47,852 nt of DNA from Streptomyces sp. IMTB 2501. GTDB taxonomy: Bacteria > Actinomycetota > Actinomycetes > Streptomycetales > Streptomycetaceae. Below the pieces are notes generated by a model. It was given only the letters and a program-made list of their open reading frames with translations. It was not told the DNA's origin and did no database searches. Where the stretch lies: positions 1 through 47,852 of the forward strand of contig NZ_MQUS01000037.1 in assembly GCF_001953885.1 (NCBI RefSeq). The letters are read 5' to 3'. The position numbers and the translations under genes were made by a program. This document shows, piece after piece, positions 8,292-16,514 of this stretch (positions within the stretch are counted from its first letter, which is position 1; each line of letters starts with the position of its first letter).

Positions 8292-10979
8292 TCACCTGCT
8301 GTCACCGGTGTCGGTCACGTCGAGAGCGGCCCGGCCGGCCTCTAGACGGGCCACCGGTACCCGGAACGGCGAGCAGGAGACGTAGTCCAGGCCGACGGCG
8401 TGGAAGAAGTGGATCGACTCCGGGTCGCCGCCGTGTTCGCCGCAGACGCCCGTCTGCAACTCCGGCCTGCTCTCACGGCCCTCCTCGACGGCGATGCGGA
8501 CGAGTCGGCCCACGCCCTCGCGGTCGAGTGTCTCGAACGGCGAGGCGGCGAAGACGCCCTTGTCGAGGTAGGCGGAGAAGAACGCGGCCTCGACGTCGTC
8601 GCGGGAGAAGCCCCAGGTGGTCTGGGTGAGGTCGTTGGTGCCGAAGGAGAAGAACTCCGCCTCCTCGGCGATCCGGCCGGCCGTGAGCGCGGCCCGGGGC
8701 AGCTCGATCATCGTGCCGACAGGGCAGCGGACCGGCACACCAGTCTCCTCGCCGACCTCGGCCAGCACCCGCGCCACCTCCTTGCGGGCGAGCCGGAGTT
8801 CCTCGACCGAGCCGACGAGGGGGACCATGATCTCTGCCCGGGGCGAGCCTCCGGCGCGTACCCGCTCGGCCACCGCCTCGGCCACCGCCCGCACCTGGAT
8901 CGCCACGAGCCCAGGCACCACGATCCCGAGCCGTACGCCGCGCAGGCCGAGCATCGGGTTCTCCTCGTGCATCCGGTTCACCGCGTCGAGCAACTCCAGG
9001 TCGTGGGCGTCCGGTTGTCCGCCCGAGGCCTCGACGGAGGCGACGCGTACCGCGAGTTCGGTGCGGTCGGGAAGGAACTCGTGCAACGGAGGGTCGAGGA
9101 GCCGGATGGTGACGGGCAGGCCGTCCATCGCCTCGAGCATGCCGGTGAAGTCCTGTCGCTGGAGCGGGAGAAGAGCCGCCAGTGCCTTGTCACGCCCGGC
9201 CTGGGTGCGGGAGAGGATCATCTCCTCGACCAGCTTGCGCCGTTCGCCGAGGAACATGTGCTCGGTGCGGCACAGCCCGATGCCCTGCGCTCCGAAGCGC
9301 CGGGCCCGCGTCGCGTCCTCGGGCATGTCGGCGTTGGCCCGCACCTCCAACCGGCGTACCGCGTCGGCGTGTTCCAGGGTCCGTGCCACCGCCGCGACCA
9401 CTGCGTTGGCCTGCTCGCCGGACTCCAGATACCGCATCGTGGCGGAGGGGATGAGTGGGACCGCGCCCGTGTACACGTCACCGGTGGAGCCGTCCACCGA
9501 GATGAAGGTGCCCTCCTCGACGACCGTGCCGTCACGGGCCGTGAAGCGCCGCGCGCCGGTATTGACGGTGATGTCCTGCGCGCCGCACACGCAGACGCGG
9601 CCCATCCCACGTGCGACGACGGCCGCGTGGCTCGTCTTGCCGCCCCGACTGGTCAGCACCGCCTGCGCGGCGACCATGCCAGGCAGGTCGTCGGGCGTGG
9701 TCTCCTCGCGCACCAGTACCACCTGTTCACCGGTCTTGCCTCGCCGTACCGCCTCCGCGGAGTCGAAGACGGCCGTACCGGCTGCCGCGCCGGGCGAGGC
9801 GGGCACGCCGTGGGCGATCGCCGCGCCGGCCTTGTCGGTGTCGAAGCGGGGGAACATCAGCCGGCCGAGTTGTTCGCCGTGCACCCGCTTCAGTCCCTCG
9901 TCGGCGGTGATGAGCCCTTCCCCGACGAGTTCCGCGGCGATGGCGAAGGCGGCCTCGGCGGTGCGTTTGCCGATCCGGGTCTGCAGCATCCACAGGGTGC
10001 CGCGTTCGATGGTGAACTCGATGTCACACAGGTCGCGGTAGTGCCGCTCCAACGTCTGTGCGTGGTCGCGGAGTTGCCGATAGGAACGCGGGTCCAGCCG
10101 CTCCAGGTCGGCGAGAGGCACGGCGTCCCGGATGCCGGCAACCACGTCCTCGCCCTGGGCGTTCGCCAGGTAGTCGCCGTACAGTCCGGGGCGTCCGGTG
10201 GCCGGGTCGCGGGTGAAGGCGACGCCGCTGCCGGAGTCGGGGCCGAGGTTGCCGAACACCATGCGCTGTACGGTGACGGCGGTGCCGAGGTCGTCCGGGA
10301 TGTGCTCGCGCCGCCGGTACAGGCGGGCCCGTTCGGCGTTCCAGGAGCGGAACACGGCGAGAATCGCCTGCTGCAGCTGTTGGGCGGGGGACTGCGGGAA
10401 GTCGCGTCCGGTCTCGTCTCGGACGAGCCGTTTGTACGTTTCCACCAGCCAGGCGAGGTCGGATACGTCCAGATGCAGGTCGTCGGGTGCGTCGCGGGCC
10501 TCTTTCAGCAGGGTCATGGCCTCGTCGAACAGGACCGGGTCGACGCCCATCACCGTGCTGCCGTACATCTGGATCAGTCGGCGGTACGAGTCCCAGGCGA
10601 ACCGCTCGCTTCCGGACGCTTTCGCAAGGCCGAGCACGGAGGCGTCGTTCAGACCGATATCGAGGACCGTCTCCATCATGCCGGGCATGGAGAAGCGTGC
10701 ACCGGAGCGGACGGAGACCAGCAGCGGGTCGTCGGGGTGCCCCAGCAGCCGACCGGCGGACTTCTCAAGCGTCGACAGGTGCCGGGACAGCTCCGCGGAC
10801 ATGCCTTCCGGCTCCTCACCGGTGGCCAGGAAGGCGCGACAGGCCTCCGTGGTAACGGTGAACCCGGGCGGCACCGGCAGGCCCAGCCGGGTCATCTCGG
10901 CCAGATTCGCGCCCTTGCCGCCGAGCAGGTCGGCCAGGTCCCGGTCGCCGTCCTGGAAGTCGTACACGTAATGGACCAT
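8292..10979 (-). CDS. ppdK: pyruvate, phosphate dikinase
   Basis: Cytoplasmic enzyme converting pyruvate, ATP and Pi to PEP, AMP and PPi, or running in reverse to make ATP from PPi. The 895-residue length matches the family. Domain order is an N-terminal ATP-grasp region (LLGGKGANLAEM, VSVRSGARFSMPGMM), a swivelling phosphohistidine domain (SRGGKTSHAAVVARGMG, whose His carries the phosphate), and a C-terminal PEP/pyruvate TIM barrel. The barrel shows GLCRTEHMF, FSFGTNDLTQ and the catalytic CGEHGGD. The ATG at 10979 follows GAGGAG with good spacing; the frame is open further upstream but without family similarity. A perfect 16-bp palindrome lies 89 bp upstream. In hypoxia PPDK could spare ATP by using PPi; that role is inferred. 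The antisense strand is open over most of the gene, a known high-GC artefact. Confidence 0.95.
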   Translation of the reverse strand: MVHYVYDFQDGDRDLADLLGGKGANLAEMTRLGLPVPPGFTVTTEACRAFLATGEEPEGMSAELSRHLSTLEKSAGRLLGHPDDPLLVSVRSGARFSMPGMMETVLDIGLNDASVLGLAKASGSERFAWDSYRRLIQMYGSTVMGVDPVLFDEAMTLLKEARDAPDDLHLDVSDLAWLVETYKRLVRDETGRDFPQSPAQQLQQAILAVFRSWNAERARLYRRREHIPDDLGTAVTVQRMVFGNLGPDSGSGVAFTRDPATGRPGLYGDYLANAQGEDVVAGIRDAVPLADLERLDPRSYRQLRDHAQTLERHYRDLCDIEFTIERGTLWMLQTRIGKRTAEAAFAIAAELVGEGLITADEGLKRVHGEQLGRLMFPRFDTDKAGAAIAHGVPASPGAAAGTAVFDSAEAVRRGKTGEQVVLVREETTPDDLPGMVAAQAVLTSRGGKTSHAAVVARGMGRVCVCGAQDITVNTGARRFTARDGTVVEEGTFISVDGSTGDVYTGAVPLIPSATMRYLESGEQANAVVAAVARTLEHADAVRRLEVRANADMPEDATRARRFGAQGIGLCRTEHMFLGERRKLVEEMILSRTQAGRDKALAALLPLQRQDFTGMLEAMDGLPVTIRLLDPPLHEFLPDRTELAVRVASVEASGGQPDAHDLELLDAVNRMHEENPMLGLRGVRLGIVVPGLVAIQVRAVAEAVAERVRAGGSPRAEIMVPLVGSVEELRLARKEVARVLAEVGEETGVPVRCPVGTMIELPRAALTAGRIAEEAEFFSFGTNDLTQTTWGFSRDDVEAAFFSAYLDKGVFAASPFETLDREGVGRLVRIAVEEGRESRPELQTGVCGEHGGDPESIHFFHAVGLDYVSCSPFRVPVARLEAGRAALDVTDTGDSR

Positions 10980-11067
10980 GGCGGCACTCCTCGACAGTGC
11001 GATCTCCGTACGTGTCCAGCGTCGGCCGGGACCAGACGGCGGGGGAGGTGCCCACGGTCCCGCGCAC

Positions 11068-11083
11068 GGGGCCGATCGGCCCC
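11068..11083. promoter_or_regulatory. perfect 16-bp palindrome GGGGCCGATCGGCCCC (candidate DevR/OsdR-type operator)
   Basis: A fully self-complementary site in the divergent spacer between ppdK (minus, start 10979) and the decayed DevS copy (plus, start 11166). It shares the GGGCC-N4-GGCCC core with sites at 15330, 29087 and 45634, each 30-100 bp upstream of a dormancy-type gene. Recurrence in the same position relative to related genes argues for a shared regulator. Attribution to a DevR-like response regulator is inference from the gene content. Confidence 0.6.
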
Positions 11084-11165
11084 TCCCGGTTCGGACACGC
11101 CGGGCCGTCCCGGCCGGTGGCCGGTTGTTGATGCCGCGTATCGTCGCCCGCGGGGGAGGAATACC

Positions 11166-12356
11166 GTGGAGATGGCCCGTCGGTGCCGGTTCTGTTGGCC
11201 GCGGATGAGCACGGCGGGAACTCCCGAGGATCTCCACGATCTGATGCCGCAGCTGAAGCTCGGCGAGCTGCAGTCGCGGATCGATCGATGCTGTCCACGG
11301 TGCCCGGACCGTGCGGACAGCTTGCTGGGAGCCGCCCTCGCCGTGGGGCGGGAAGTGGATTTGAAAGACGCTCCGTGTTCCATCGTCGAAGCGGCCGCGA
11401 CCCTCGTGGACGCCGAGTACGCGGGCCTCGGGGGCATCGAACCTGGCGGCAGGACCCTGTCGGGCTTCCACACCGTCGGTGTCACCGATGAGCAGGTCGC
11501 TGAGATCGGCGCCCTGCCGAGGGCCACGGCATCCTCGGCAAGATGATCCGCCACCCGGAGCCCCTGCGTCTGGAGAAGCTCTCCCAGCACCTCGCCTCGC
11601 ATGGCTTCCCGCCCCATCACCCGCCGATGAACAGCTTCCTGGACGTGTCGATCCGGGTCCGCGATCAGGTCTTCGGCAACCTGTATCCGACCGAGAAGCG
11701 CGGTGGGCCGGCGCTCGACGAGGAGGATGCAGGCGGTCCTGCCCACGTTGGCGGTCGCCCCCGGTGTCGCCATCGACAACGCCCGTCTGTACGAGGACTC
11801 CCGGTTGCGTGAGCTCTGGCTGAGGGCGAACGCGGAGATCACCCTCAGCCTGATGTCCGGCAGCGAGCCCGCCGAGGCGCTGGACCTGATCGCCGAACGC
11901 GCCCGGGAGATCTCCGGCTCGGCGCCGGCCGCGGTCGCGATGCCTCTGGCGTAGGAGTGGACGCGAAGGCGCAACGGGGACTGGTGCCGCCCCTGGACCG
12001 GACCCTGATGGGGCTGGCGTTCTCGGTCGCCGCCCAGGTCGCCGGCGACGACGTCACCCACGACTCGCGGATCTCTCCCGAACCGCCGCGCTTCTGGGGC
12101 TCGGCCCTGCCGTAGCCATCCTCATCGGCACCGGCGAGGCATGTGCGCGTGGAGCGGCGCTGCCGGCCTGTGAGGCCGGTCGGCCGGTCTGCTCCGGTGA
12201 GGAGACGGAGACGCTGCTGGGGGTTTGCCGGGCAGGGGGGCGATCGCGATGGAGCTTGGGGAGCGGGCGGAACAGTTGGGCGGGCGGCTGGAGGACACCT
12301 GTGCGGACAGCGGCGGCACAGTGCCGGAGTGGCACGGCCTGCTGCCCGAGAAGTAG
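11166..12356 (+). pseudogene. decayed DevS-like GAF sensor kinase (copy A)
   Basis: Several frames in order match a DevS/DosS-type sensor. From a GTG at 11166 (with GGGGGAGGA just upstream) the segment GTPEDLHDLMPQLKLGELQS leads into GAF-1 (IVEAAATLVDAEYAGLGGIE). The frame ends at 11546. A second frame gives MIRHPEPLRLEKLSQHLASH and VRDQVFGNLYPTEKRGG. A third gives VAIDNARLYEDSRLRELWLR and ends in a stop at 11952. Then come LMGLAFSVAAQVAGDDVTHD and finally AIAMELGERAEQLGGRLED. The histidine-containing dimerisation domain and the ATPase domain are absent. At least three frameshifts plus a large C-terminal loss make function impossible. The intact relative is at 42615-44354 and another decayed copy lies at 29971-31248. 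Confidence 0.8.
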
Positions 12357-12395
12357 GCGTTCCTCATGGAGCGCGGGGCCGACGGGAGTGGTCTC

Positions 12396-12410
12396 GGGCC
12401 CACTCGGCCC
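12396..12410. promoter_or_regulatory. GGGCC-N5-GGCCC palindrome upstream of the CBS-BON gene
   Basis: GGGCCCACTCGGCCC lies 75 bp before the ATG at 12486. The arms match the other candidate operators, but the centre is 5 nt rather than 4, as at 15110. It falls between the decayed DevS copy and the CBS-BON gene, the expected place for a promoter. Confidence 0.45.
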
Positions 12411-12485
12411 ATGACGCGGACGGCTTCCAGGCCACAGCCTGAAGGTGTCCGTCCGATGACGGCAGCCGAGCCTGTGGAGGACGCC

Positions 12486-13186
12486 ATGAACGGCACTCCG
12501 ACCGTGGTGAACGACGTGGTGGCCCACCGCGTTGTCGCGCTGTGCACCGGCACGCACTCCAAGGAGATCGTGCAGACCATGAGCGTGTGGCAGGTGAGCG
12601 CCATGCCCGTGCTGGACGACGTCGGCGTGGTCGTAGGTGTCGTCTCCGAGGCCGATCTGCTGCCCAAGGAGGAGTACCGCGACGGCGGCATCGGCCGGTA
12701 GGGCGGCTGGGGCAACCCGCCGACGTGGGCGAGGCGAACGCGGTGACCGCGGGTGAGCTCAGGACCGCCCCGGCTGTCACCGTGCGGCCCGACGCCACCC
12801 TCGGCCACGCCGCCCGCATCATGGCCCGCACTGGGGTGAAACGGCTGCCGGTCGTCGGGCTCGACGGCACTCTGAAAGGCATCGTCAGCCGCTCCGACCT
12901 GCTGAAGGTCTTTCTGCGGGACGACACCGACATCGCCGAGGAGGTGCGACGCGAGGTCGTCGTACGGCTCTTCGGCACGCACACCGACGCGATCCGTGTC
13001 GAGGTGTACGACGGAGTCGTCACGCTCGCCGGACGGGTCCACGAGAGCGCCCTCATCCCGCTGGCCGCTCGGCTTGCCCGGGTAGTGCCGGGCGTGGTCG
13101 ACGTGGAGTGCGCACTGACCGGCCTGCCCCGCCACCCGGATCTCGACCCGGACCTCCCGGATACCGGCCAGGCCCGCACGGCATGA
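12486..13186 (+). pseudogene. CBS-CBS-BON protein, frameshifted
   Basis: Full-length gene apart from one frameshift. The first frame (12486 to a TAG at 12699-12701) gives CBS-1, including VWQVSAMPVLDDVGVVVGVV and SEADLLPKEEY. The next frame resumes at once with QPADVGEANAVTAGELRTAP and CBS-2 (ARIMARTGVKRLPVVGLDGT, SRSDLLKVFL). A BON domain follows (RVEVYDGVVTLAGRVHESAL). It aligns end to end with the intact paralogue at 13903-14592, so the break lies at about 12690-12710. CBS pairs sense adenine nucleotides; the related Rv2626c (HRP1) is a dormancy protein, though it lacks the BON domain. The stop TGA overlaps the ATG of the Rv1733c-like gene. A single indel could be a sequencing error, in which case this is a functional gene. 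Confidence 0.75.
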
Positions 13187-13809
13187 GACGGAGCCGTCGG
13201 CGCAGGACGGAGGCGGCGACGACGGCAGGAACAGCTCCCACGACGGTCACCCCGGTGCGGTTGTGGCACTGGCGGCGCAATCCGCTGCGGCGGCACAGCG
13301 ATGTCGTCGAGAGCTGGATCGTGCTCGTCATCTGGAGGCCCGCGGTCCTGGCCGGGGTTGTCGCGGGCGTGGTGGCGGCGCGGGCCGTCGACCGGTCGAC
13401 CCGGGTGCACGCGATGTCCGCCGTACTCACCGACAGCGCGGCGAGCACTCCGGCCACCGATGGCGGATACGACGACGGGCGGGTGTGGGCCGCCGTGCGC
13501 CGGACGGACACGGACGGCTCGACGCACGCGGGCCAGGTGAAGGTCTTCCCCGGCGCTCCCGCGGGCAGCCAGGTGACCGTGTGGAAGGACCGCTGGGACA
13601 GGGTGGTGTTCGCACCCGTCACCGGTGCCGCAGCGACACTGCAGGCGGCCATGACCGGTGTCCTCGTCGCCCCGTCGGTCGGTGCCATGGTCTGGAGCGC
13701 GGGCTGCGTGGTGCGCACCTGGCTCATCCGGCGGCGCATGGCCGAGTGGGACGAGGAGTGGAAGCAAATCGGACCGGAGTGGCGCAACTTGAACGACGGC
13801 AGAGGCTGA
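13183..13809 (+). CDS. Rv1733c-like two-helix membrane protein
   Basis: Membrane protein of 208 residues resembling the actinobacterial Rv1733c family, whose mycobacterial member is a DosR-regulon antigen of unknown biochemical role. It starts with a basic stretch (MRRSRRRR) and has one hydrophobic segment near residues 45-68 (WIVLVIWRPAVLAGVVAGVV). A central soluble region of about 90 residues follows (GRVWAAVRRTDTDGSTHAGQ, VFPGAPAGSQVTVW). A second hydrophobic segment (MTGVLVAPSVGAMVWSAGCV) precedes a charged tail (RRMAEWDEEWKQIGPEWRNL). The ATG at 13183 overlaps the stop of the CBS-BON gene as ATGA, indicating translational coupling; an upstream in-frame extension has no start signal. It probably shares the promoter with the palindrome at 12396. 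Confidence 0.75.
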   Translation: MRRSRRRRTEAATTAGTAPTTVTPVRLWHWRRNPLRRHSDVVESWIVLVIWRPAVLAGVVAGVVAARAVDRSTRVHAMSAVLTDSAASTPATDGGYDDGRVWAAVRRTDTDGSTHAGQVKVFPGAPAGSQVTVWKDRWDRVVFAPVTGAAATLQAAMTGVLVAPSVGAMVWSAGCVVRTWLIRRRMAEWDEEWKQIGPEWRNLNDGRG

Positions 13810-13902
13810 GCGCACATCACTCAGGCCGCCATGCCGTGGCACTCCGTTCTTCCACTGATCTCCGTCGCAGGCGGTTGCTCACGTCTCTTCCAGGGCGTTG
13901 GC

Positions 13903-14592
13903 TCATTCCGTGTCGGCCGCGGTGATCCGGCAGTCCACGCCCACGACGCCTTCGACCCCGTGCGCCAGGCGGGCGGCGAGGGGAATGCGGGCGGCGTCGC
14001 GTGCCTGCACCTGTCCGGTCAGGGTCGCGACGCCATCGGCGACGACGACGTGGACGGGCTCGGCGGGGGCCGGGAAAAGGGTGTCGACGACCTCGCGGCG
14101 GATTTCGTCGGCCAGGTCGTTGTCCGGGCGCAGGAATACTTTCAGCAGGTCTCCGCGGCTGACCACGGCTTCGAGCAGGCCCTCGGTGTTCACGACGGGC
14201 AGGCGCTTGACGTGCCGCAGCGCCATGATGCGCGCGGCCTCGGCGATCGTGGCGTCGGCGTGGACGGTGACGGCCGGCGCGCTCATCAGCTCCTCGGCGG
14301 TCAACGCACCGGCCTTCGCCAGATCGGGCAGCCGCTGCCGCTGGGTGAACCGGTCCGGATCGCTGTTCCGGAACTCCTCCTTGGGCAGCAGATCGGCCTC
14401 GGACACCACGCCGACCACCCGGCCGTCGCCCTCCAGCACGGGAAGGGCGCTGACCTGCCACTGTTCCATGCGCTCGACGATGTCCTTGAACAGGGCCTTG
14501 CGGCCGACGGCGACAACGGCGTGCGTCATCACGTCATTCACTCGGTACGGGCTGCTCTCCATGTTGTCCGCTTCCCGGGGCCGCGCGGTCAT
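13903..14592 (-). CDS. CBS-CBS-BON domain protein
   Basis: Cytoplasmic protein of 229 residues. CBS-1 begins YRVNDVMTHAVVAVGRKALF and includes WQVSALPVLEGDGRVVGVVS. CBS-2 includes LMSAPAVTVHADATIAEAAR and VKRLPVVNTEGLLEAVVSRG. The BON domain includes VVVADGVATLTGQVQARDAA and ends GVEGVVGVDCRI. CBS pairs bind adenosine nucleotides and BON domains often bind lipid or protein at membranes, so an energy-sensing role is plausible but unproven. The ATG at 14592 overlaps the stop of the cyclic-nucleotide-binding gene as ATGA, with GGGAG upstream. A second possible ATG at 14562 also has GGAAG before it and matches the paralogue's length. It is the intact paralogue of the frameshifted gene at 12486. 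Confidence 0.88.
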   Translation of the reverse strand: MTARPREADNMESSPYRVNDVMTHAVVAVGRKALFKDIVERMEQWQVSALPVLEGDGRVVGVVSEADLLPKEEFRNSDPDRFTQRQRLPDLAKAGALTAEELMSAPAVTVHADATIAEAARIMALRHVKRLPVVNTEGLLEAVVSRGDLLKVFLRPDNDLADEIRREVVDTLFPAPAEPVHVVVADGVATLTGQVQARDAARIPLAARLAHGVEGVVGVDCRITAADTE

Positions 14593-15047
14593 GTCAGGCT
14601 CCCGCTGCCGTAGGGGGCGTAGAGGTCGAGCAGCCGGACCCGGGAGGCGTGCAGTCGTTGGGCGACCACGCGACCGACCCAGACGGCGATCGCACGGCCG
14701 AACTCGGGATCCGCGGCGCACATCGCCCGCACGGCCTCGGCGTCGAACTCCCAGGTCCGTACCGGGCTGATCGCCTCGGCGCCCAGATGCCAGAGGTACG
14801 GCGGAAAATGCCACGACCAGCCGACCAGTTCGCCGTGCCCGAGGGTCTCGATGACGGCGGGCCGGCGGCCGGGCACATGCAGGTCGAGGGCAACGCTGCC
14901 GGTGCGCACGATCCAGAAGCGGTCGGCGTGTCGGCCTTCTTCGAACAGGCGGGTCCCGACCTCGAAGGAGACCTCGCGGTCGAGTTGCATCAGCCGTTCG
15001 CGGTGCACGGGCTCAAGGGCCGCGGTCAAGGTGGTGGCGGAAGTCAT
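14589..15047 (-). CDS. cyclic-nucleotide-binding-domain protein without a DNA-binding domain
   Basis: Protein of 152 residues with a cNMP-binding beta roll: LFEEGRHADRFWIVRTGSVA, VIETLGHGELVGWSWHFPPY and an aromatic-rich end. The region after the roll (MCAADPEFGRAIAVWVGRVV, QRLHASRVRLLDLYAP) is the C helix of Crp/Fnr proteins, but the chain stops before any helix-turn-helix. It therefore cannot be a classical Crp regulator and is more likely a ligand-sensing partner. It is translationally coupled to the CBS-BON gene (ATGA overlap), so the two sensors are made together. The ATG at 15047 is preceded by GGGAGCC; an ATG at 15065 is possible but poorly spaced. Two GGGCC-type palindromes lie 63-98 bp upstream. 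Confidence 0.85.
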   Translation of the reverse strand: MTSATTLTAALEPVHRERLMQLDREVSFEVGTRLFEEGRHADRFWIVRTGSVALDLHVPGRRPAVIETLGHGELVGWSWHFPPYLWHLGAEAISPVRTWEFDAEAVRAMCAADPEFGRAIAVWVGRVVAQRLHASRVRLLDLYAPYGSGSLT

Positions 15048-15109
15048 AGCACCGGCTCCCTTCATGGCTTCTGCTCCCAGCGTGGGTGCGCTCTGCCTCA
15101 GGGCGCCAC

Positions 15110-15124
15110 GGGCCGCTCGGGCCC
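15110..15124. promoter_or_regulatory. GGGCC-N5-GGCCC palindrome, first of a tandem pair
   Basis: GGGCCGCTCGGGCCC lies 63 bp upstream of the cyclic-nucleotide-binding gene (minus, start 15047). A second site follows 5 bp further upstream at 15130, giving a 20-bp centre-to-centre tandem. That spacing would place two dimers on the same face of the helix. Confidence 0.5.
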
Positions 15125-15129
15125 GGCCG

Positions 15130-15145
15130 AGGGCCCTTCGGCCCT
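15130..15145. promoter_or_regulatory. AGGGCC-N4-GGCCCT palindrome, second of a tandem pair
   Basis: AGGGCCCTTCGGCCCT has perfect 6-bp arms around a 4-nt centre, the same architecture as the sites at 29087 and 45634. It lies 83 bp upstream of the start at 15047 in the divergent spacer with the MBL-fold remnant. The spacer 15048-15375 contains three such palindromes and no gene. Confidence 0.55.
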
Positions 15146-15329
15146 GCGCGCGACATCGCAGCGAGACCCGCGACCACCGAGCCGGTCACGACATGACAGG
15201 ACGGGAAGGGCGCCACCCGCTTCTCGCGGATCCGGATTGCACGGTGCACGGCTTCCGAGCCGTTTCCCCGCGTCTCCTACGGGTCCTTCCCGCCACTTCC
15301 AGCACACCACGGCAACCGGCTGCACACCA

Positions 15330-15343
15330 GGGCCGATCGGCCC
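15330..15343. promoter_or_regulatory. perfect 14-bp palindrome GGGCCGATCGGCCC upstream of the MBL-fold remnant
   Basis: Fully self-complementary, 33 bp before the ATG at 15376. Its core is identical to the site at 11068. The downstream gene is broken, so this operator may now be an orphan. Confidence 0.55.
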
Positions 15344-15375
15344 CGATCAGGTGAGATACGCGAGGAGTCCACGCC

Positions 15376-15872
15376 ATGACGACCACGCCCGGCGGCCTGG
15401 CGACCCGGCCGCCCGTACGTCACCGGCCCGCGCTGCTCACCTTCCTCGGCGGCGTGGGCACGGTCTCCGGCAGCAAGTTCCTGGTCGAGAGCGACCACGC
15501 CCGGGTCCTCGTCGACTGGGGCCCCTTCCAGGGCCTCGCCGACCTGCGGCGGCGGAACTGGCGCCCGCTGCCCTGCGACGCCGGTGACATCAAGGCCGTC
15601 GCCATCATCCACGCCCAGCTGGACCACTGCGGCTACCTGCCCCGGCTGGTCCGGCACGGCTTCCGCGGCCGGTTGGTCACCACCGAGTTCACCGCCCGTC
15701 TGAGGGAGATCGTGCTGTGCGAGAGCGCGAAACTCCCGTTGGAGGCCGCATTGCACGCCAGCGACCACGGCTGGTCCAAACACCGGCCCGCGCAGCCCCC
15801 TGTACTACGAGTCCGACGTCGATCGCACCCTCAAACTCCTCGCCCCCGTCCTGACTGGCACGGAGATCCAAG
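15376..15872 (+). pseudogene. truncated MBL-fold (beta-CASP RNase-like) gene
   Basis: N-terminal third of a metallo-beta-lactamase-fold protein of the CPSF/RNase J-like beta-CASP type. After MTTTPGGLATRPP the conserved LLTFLGGVGTVSGSKFLVES and LVDWGPFQG are clear. The metal motif normally HxHxDH reads H-A-Q-L-D-H here, so one zinc ligand is Gln. At about 15785-15800 the frame shifts: the expected YYESDVDRTLKLLAPVLTGT is in another frame. Similarity stops at about 15872, where a CBS-domain fragment on the opposite strand begins. The rest of the MBL fold and the whole beta-CASP domain are missing. A good palindromic operator and a ribosome binding site (GAGGAG) still precede it. Confidence 0.75.
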
Positions 15873-15989
15873 ATGACCTTGTTCGTCCTCGTCGATCACT
15901 GGCAGGCCGCTGATGCGGTGCTCGCGAAGGAGGCGTATTACGTCCTTGAACGGAGTGCCATAGCGGACCGTCACGACGTCGTCGGGCAT
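15873..15989 (-). pseudogene. CBS-domain N-terminal fragment
   Basis: Minus-strand fragment of about 39 codons reading MPDDVVTVRYGTPFKDVIRL and then LREHRISGLPVIDEDEQG. This is the first half of a CBS domain as found at the start of actinobacterial CBS-BON proteins. The chain loses similarity at about 15875, exactly where the plus-strand MBL fragment stops, so the point is a rearrangement junction joining two truncated genes tail to tail. No downstream CBS or BON part is present. Confidence 0.65.
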
Positions 15990-16043
15990 GGCGGCGCCGT
16001 CCTTGGTGGGTTCATGGCTGACCTCTGTCAGCGGGGGAGACCG

Positions 16044-16514
16044 TCAGCGCAGGCGGCGCAGATAGGGATCGTAGGGGAGACGTGGCACGAGCCGGACGCG
16101 GGCGTCGAGCGTGGTGATGCCGTGCGGCCCGGCCAGGACCGGGTTGAGGTCGGCCTCCGCCAGTTCGGGCAGGTCGGAAGCCATCCGGGAGAGCCGGTAC
16201 AGCAGCTGTTCCAGGGCGCCGAGGTCGGCGGCGGGGCTGCCGGCGAAGCCGAACAGCAGCGGGGAGCAGCGCGGCGAGTTGAGTAGGTCGTGCACGTCGA
16301 GGCCGGTGAGCGGGGCGAGCCGTGCCGCGTGATCGGCGCTGCACGCTGTGTGGTGAGCACGTATGCACGCTGGACGGCTGCCATCCGGGTGCGCTTCGAA
16401 GGACACGCCACCCCCAAGGTGCCAGCCGTATGCTTCGTCGATCGAGCCTTCAACGACGGCGATGCGGGCCCCTAGTGACGGGAGGCCATTGGCCATTGTG
16501 TTGCTGACGATCAC
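16044..16514 (-). pseudogene. C-terminal remnant of an ADP-forming acyl-CoA synthetase / GNAT-type protein
   Basis: The last 95 or so residues (from about 16334 to 16044) match the C-terminal ATP-grasp end of acetate-CoA-ligase (ADP-forming)-like proteins: LAPLTGLDVHDLLNSPRCSP, LLFGFAGSPAADLGALEQLL and SDLPELAEADLNPVLAGPHG, ending RLPYDPYLRRLR. The 60 residues before this show no family similarity, and the CoA-binding and subdomain regions of a 700-900-residue protein are missing. The open frame could still be translated from an ATG at 16514, which overlaps the end of ftsH, but it is best read as a remnant. It sits beside two other truncated genes. Confidence 0.6.

Noticed and set aside
8400..11546. 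Plus-strand open frame of about 1,050 codons antisense to ppdK
   Set aside because: Composition-driven shadow of a high-GC gene; no domain resemblance, while the minus strand encodes a textbook PPDK.
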